Positions 60,846 through 64,000 of a stretch of DNA of 64,000 nucleotides are shown piece by piece. Numbering within the stretch: the first letter of the stretch is position 1; the number at the start of each line of letters is the position of its first letter. The notes beneath the pieces are model-generated. The model saw only the letters and a program-made list of their open reading frames with translations. It did no database searches and had not been told where the DNA came from. Source of the DNA: an uncultured Victivallales bacterium (GTDB lineage Bacteria; Verrucomicrobiota; Lentisphaeria; Victivallales; UBA1829); NCBI GenBank assembly GCA_944390795.1, contig CALXRI010000012.1, positions 36,283 through 100,282 on the forward strand. Direction: 5' to 3'. Both the position numbers and the translations under genes were made by a program.

Positions 60846-62474
60846 TCAGCGTTCCAGTTCTCCGAGTCCCCCGGGCGGAATCCTTCCCTCCGGGGCCCGG
60901 TTCCCTTCCCCGGACCATGTTTTCCCTCCCGGAAGCGCAGGCGCTTCTGCAGAAAGGTTCAGGATGAAAACGTGCGGCGCCGCCTTCCGGAGCGCCTCGC
61001 CCAGATGCGCGGAATCCAGAAGAATGACAATGCTTTCCGCGCCGCCGCATGCCATTGCATAAGCCGCGCCGCCGGGCAGGAAGGAGATGTCCCATTTCCC
61101 GAAGTTCAGCGTTTTCCGGTGCTCCCGGTAGAAAGTGAGCCAGTGGCGGATGATCCGTTTTTCCATTTCGCCGATCCGGGAAAGATCCATGGAGAGCATC
61201 GGCACTCCGGCGAGAGACGCGATCATGTGCCTTGCGATGTTCACCGGAGACTCCCGGGGGTGCCAGAAAGCCGGATCGGCATGCACCGGAACGCCGTCTC
61301 CCATGCTGACGCGGATTTGCAGGATGCGGAGGAAATTGTCAAGAAAATCAAACGGCACGTCGCCGGCGCGGAACTGGGTGGCGTATGGAAGCATGCCCGG
61401 CGTTGCATAAGCCTGGCGGAATTCAATCAGAGCGTCCGGCTTCACCGCGCGGACACTTTCGGCGAGTTTCCGGACGAAGCGCACGGTATCCCTGCCGCGC
61501 GGGTCTTCCGTATCCGGAAAAATATGATCGAGAAAATCGACTTTCAATCCGTCCAGACCGTAATCCGCCATGACATGCTTCATTTTGTCCAGCAGGATGT
61601 CCGCGGCGGACCGGCTCCGGCTGTCAAAGGTATGGCAGCCTTCGCGGCATTCCTCCGAAAAACAGCCGGGAATCATTTTGATGAGTCCGCTCTTCGCTCC
61701 GATCAGGAACGGCGCAACCCAGAACAGATATTTCATGCCCATGGCCTGAACCCGTTTCCTGTGGTTTTCAAAATCGGGGAATTTCCGTTCGGAAAGGCGC
61801 CAGTCTCCGATCCATTCATACCATGTGGAGATGGTCTCCGGGGAAACGCGTTTCATCGCATCGAAGCACCAGCCGTCGTCGATGATGAGCGTCCTGAAAC
61901 CGAGAGAGGCGGCAATCCGTGCGTTCTCTTCGACCCAGTCCTGCGTAACGGCGGCATGCACCGCATACCAGGTGCAGTAAACCGGCTCTCATGCGGCATC
62001 GGGAAAGGCCGGAAGTTTCACTCCGGGCGTTTTGCGCCATTCCTCCAGGCAGTCCGTCCAGAGGAGCGGACGCCGATCGAGAACCAGCTCAAAATCTCCG
62101 GAATCCTTTCCGAGCGCAACTTCAAACGTAATGTCATAGGTGCAGTTTTCCTGATTCATCCGCGCCAGAATCTTCGTGTCGTCCACGAGATCGGTCAGCC
62201 CCGCGGAAAGGCGGTTGACCTGGGCGGAATTGAAGAAGGCGAGGAAGGGAAATGCACGCTGGGCGGCGCTCCGGCTTTCCACGGTCCAGGGCAGTCTTGC
62301 GGAAGGGGTTCGGCTTTCCGGAACCCAGCAGCCGTGCATGTCCAGGACCGGCACGGAAAAACAGATCCGCAGAAGTCCGATCCATCCGGAGGCCTTGACT
62401 GCAAATCGCCCGTAATCGCCGGCGTGCTCGAAAACGGCATACTGTTCCGAACCGTGAAACAAAGAAATTTTCAT
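60846..62474 (-). pseudogene. GH36-type alpha-galactosidase gene interrupted by an in-frame TGA
   Basis: One reading frame of 543 codons with a TGA at 61991-61989 (codon 162). The first 161 residues (start MKISLFHGSEQYAVFEHAGD) form the N-terminal beta domain, and the part after the stop resumes in the same frame with EPVYCTWYAVHAAVTQDWVE, then LGFRTLIIDDGWCFD, the nucleophile in DGLKVDFLDH and the acid/base in QFRAGDVPFD. Removal of the stop would give a complete GH36 enzyme. The simplest cause is one CGA-to-TGA change or a sequence error. A 6-bp hairpin begins 12 bases past the TGA. It overlaps the regulator gene by ATGA at 62474, so it would be its coupled target. Confidence 0.85.
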
Positions 62475-63499
62475 TGAAGTGTCCTTTCCCTGAGTTCAGG
62501 CTGAATGACAATGGAATGCGGCGCGGGAGGCGCTTTCCCCTCCAGAACGTCGGCAAGCAGTTCCGCCGCGGCGCGCGCGCACTCTTCCGAATGAAGATCA
62601 ATGCTGGAAAATCCCAGTTCTCCGGCAAGGCAGGTGTTCCCGAGTCCGCACAGGGACACCTTCCCCCGGAGTCCGCACCGCGCCAGAACGTCCGAACACC
62701 CCGCGGCCAGAAGATCGTCCGCGCAGACCAGCGCTTCGGGAAGCCGCCCCGCCGCCAGAAAAGACTCCAGTGCTGCGGAAGCCGCCTCCCGCTGATAGGG
62801 CAATTCGCGGATTGCAAGAGATGCTTCCGAATCGAATGCCTTCCGGAAGGATTCCAGATATGCCCGGTTGTCCGGCAGATCCGGCGACGGCACAAACAGC
62901 GCGGTGCTCCGGACTCTCCAGCGTTTCAGCCACTCCGCCGCAAGCCTGCCCGCCGCGGAAAAGGGCGCGCATACGCAATACCCTTCCGATTGATTCATAA
63001 ATACGCAGGGAATCCGTCTCCTGCGGATTTCGGCAATGTCCTCCGGAGTCAGTTCCTGCACGCTGATGATGCAGCCGCCGTTGTTTTCGCGGAAGGCGAA
63101 ATCGCGGAAACCGGCGTTCCCGGAGGCAGCATTGAACCCGCGGACAACAAAATGATACCCGCGCCGTTCCGCCACCTCCGTCATGGCCCGGATGGCGCGC
63201 TCCCTCCCCGGATAAGCCGCCATGGCAATGTCGTAAATGACATACGTCAGCGTCCGGACCGAGGATTCCGGATTTCTCGTTTTGAAGGTCCCCTTTCCAT
63301 GAATTTTATAGATTTCCCCGCCGGCGGTCAGCTCCTCCGTCGCCTTGCGGACGGTAATCCGGCTGACCCGGAAACGTTCGCAGAGTTCGCGTTCCGAGGG
63401 AATCACTGCGCCGGGCTCCAGTTTCTTCAGCACTTTTTCCCGCAATTCAAGCATCAGCTGAAAATACAAGGGCAACGGCGTATCACGATACAGCGCCAT
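62471..63499 (-). CDS. GntR-LacI hybrid transcriptional regulator
   Basis: 342 residues. Winged helix of the GntR type at 1-70 (LYFQLMLELREKVLKKLEPG, then IPSERELCERFRVSRITVRKA and KIHGKGTF) joined to a LacI-type periplasmic-binding domain (about 75-342). The AraR/KdgR-type layout suits a repressor sensing a sugar. The ATG at 63499 has GGAG 9 bases upstream; the ATG at 63514 has no ribosome binding site and abuts an operator. Coupled to the GH36 gene through ATGA. The 24-base palindrome upstream suggests autoregulation. Confidence 0.93.
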   Translation of the reverse strand: MALYRDTPLPLYFQLMLELREKVLKKLEPGAVIPSERELCERFRVSRITVRKATEELTAGGEIYKIHGKGTFKTRNPESSVRTLTYVIYDIAMAAYPGRERAIRAMTEVAERRGYHFVVRGFNAASGNAGFRDFAFRENNGGCIISVQELTPEDIAEIRRRRIPCVFMNQSEGYCVCAPFSAAGRLAAEWLKRWRVRSTALFVPSPDLPDNRAYLESFRKAFDSEASLAIRELPYQREAASAALESFLAAGRLPEALVCADDLLAAGCSDVLARCGLRGKVSLCGLGNTCLAGELGFSSIDLHSEECARAAAELLADVLEGKAPPAPHSIVIQPELRERTLQ

Positions 63500-63514
63500 A
63501 ATGCAAAACTCCAT

Positions 63515-63538
63515 ACTGGTTATGTTGTCATTACCAGT
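63515..63538 (-). promoter_or_regulatory. Operator of the GntR-LacI regulator
   Basis: On the minus strand ACTGGTAATG (63538-63529), four bases ACAA, CATAACCAGT (63524-63515): two 10-base half sites, 9 of 10 matching as an inverted repeat. It overlaps the expected transcription start, right after the -10, so binding would block transcription of the regulator and GH36 gene. Confidence 0.75.
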
Positions 63539-63539
63539 A

Positions 63540-63567
63540 AAGATAATTCCGGAATCCTGCAATACAA
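63540..63567 (-). promoter_or_regulatory. Promoter of the GntR-LacI regulator
   Basis: Minus strand TTGTAT (63567-63562), 16 bases, TATCTT (63545-63540). Confidence 0.6.
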
Positions 63568-63945
63568 GCGGGACATCTTCAGAAAATCCAGAGATATCCC
63601 CCGGAGCAGAAGTCCGCGGGGGAATCGGGAATTCCGTCTGCCGGGACCTGTTTGCGCAGCCGGACAGCGGCAGGAGTGAAAGGAAAGCGCGATGAGCGTT
63701 TTGCGGAACGGGGGGAGCATCGCGCCTTGAAATGTTTTCCATGTCAGAATCTGAGAACAGACACAACGGCATCCGGGGGCCGGGAAATACGCATGGAAAC
63801 ACCTCTGAAAGGATCGGTTCATGACAATTTCCGGATGCGGGCTGCGCGGCGCATCCGGAAATACGGCGATCCCGGTCATTCCGCAGACGACACCGAAACG
63901 GCGGTACGGAGATGCGGAAACGGCATCGCTCGATCAGCGGGAAAA
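63568..63945. other. Intergenic region between regulator promoter and tRNA
   Basis: About 380 bases. The main structure is the inverted repeat at 63827-63862. Open frames here, including one of 119 codons on the minus strand, lack a ribosome binding site and have no recognised product. Confidence 0.5.
63827..63862. repeat. Perfect 13-bp inverted repeat
   Basis: ATTTCCGGATGCG (63827-63839) and CGCATCCGGAAAT (63850-63862) with a 10-base loop, 84 bases past the tRNA-Glu 3-prime end on the tRNA strand. It may terminate the tRNA transcript, though no T run follows. Confidence 0.6.
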
Positions 63946-64000
63946 TGGCATCCCCTACGGGATTCGAACCCGTGTTACCAGGATGAGAACCTGGTGTCCT
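63946..64000 (-). tRNA. tRNA-Glu(CTC), 3-prime part, 5-prime end off window
   Basis: 55 bases on the minus strand. The anticodon arm is CCAGG-TTCTCAT-CCTGG with anticodon CTC, and the T arm is ACGGG-TTCGAAT-CCCGT. The 3-prime acceptor strand is GGGGAT, then G and an encoded CCA. The segment also matches other bacterial tRNA-Glu at AGGACACC before the anticodon stem. About 20 bases of the 5-prime half lie beyond 64000. Confidence 0.93.

Noticed and set aside
61989..61991. TGA used genome-wide as a sense codon
   Set aside because: Many intact genes here end in TGA, including the coupled ATGA and TGATG junctions, so the standard bacterial code applies.
63520..63879. A 119-codon minus-strand frame upstream of the regulator
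   Set aside because: It covers the regulator promoter and operator, has no Shine-Dalgarno and no recognisable product.
1..64000. CRISPR arrays, insertion sequences, prophage or integron
   Set aside because: No direct-repeat array, transposase, integrase or phage gene was seen; the Sel1 coding repeats are the only large repeat set.

Overview
The window reads as a compact stretch of chromosome from a Gram-negative bacterium. LpxA (lipid A), an HldE-type heptose-1-phosphate adenylyltransferase, a CapD-like/WecA-like polyprenyl-glycan initiator and periplasmic Sel1 repeats all point to an outer membrane. The base composition (moderately GC-rich, very frequent CGGAA), the carbohydrate genes under AraC and GntR-LacI regulators, ThyX, and the gene families themselves fit a gut-type Lentisphaerota (Victivallales-like) or another Verrucomicrobiota relative. 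That placement is inference; there is no rRNA gene to confirm it. Promoters are easy to read: close matches to TTGACA, 16-17 bases, then TATATT or TATAAT precede many genes.

Layout. 1-3503 (minus): a partial gene, a lipoprotein phosphatase, an SGNH hydrolase and two small membrane proteins. 3629-11198 (plus): mnmG and an OppC-type permease, then a candidate 6S RNA directly ahead of 5-formyl-THF cyclo-ligase, RNase Y, an HD protein and an OppF-type ATPase. 11181-14375 (minus): esterase, HIT protein and a GH2 glycosidase, divergent from an AraC regulator. 15363-20258 (minus): a WecA-like/CapD-like fusion, then a PTS-EIIA/CBS protein with an ArsB/SLC13-type transporter. 20478-22164 (plus): a 58-residue gene coupled to a GT2 synthase, closed by a strong terminator. 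22208-26815: QueH and a WbuC cupin, divergent from a CopA copper ATPase, then a sugar aminotransferase. 26922-35129 (plus): NadE, TadE-like protein, heptose adenylyltransferase, PfkB kinase, SppA-like protein, a nuclease-fold protein, thioredoxin and TilS.

35123-37973 (minus) holds the clearest regulatory unit: a yybP-ykoY manganese riboswitch with an overlapping terminator ahead of a P2-type cation ATPase. 38065-41730: a protein with three 62-residue repeats, a DeoR regulator and a large GT-C-like membrane protein. 41727-46761 (plus): aroA, an FHA-pseudokinase, thyX and an M32 carboxypeptidase. 46802-53902: RNase R, panB, lpxA, panC, malic enzyme and hisF. 53973-60800 (plus): an ATP-cone-like protein, a 1133-residue Sel1 protein, a 23S/tRNA m5U methyltransferase, radC and acpS. 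60846-63567 (minus): a GntR-LacI regulator with its own operator, translationally coupled to a GH36 alpha-galactosidase gene that is interrupted by an in-frame TGA. The window ends in a partial tRNA-Glu(CTC).

Most of the content is housekeeping. No phage, insertion sequence, CRISPR array or obvious island was seen. The points worth a second look are the manganese riboswitch unit, the 6S RNA candidate, the TGA-interrupted GH36 with a hairpin just downstream, the coupled 58-residue gene, the SppA homologue lacking its usual lysine, the FHA-pseudokinase, and the triple-repeat protein.
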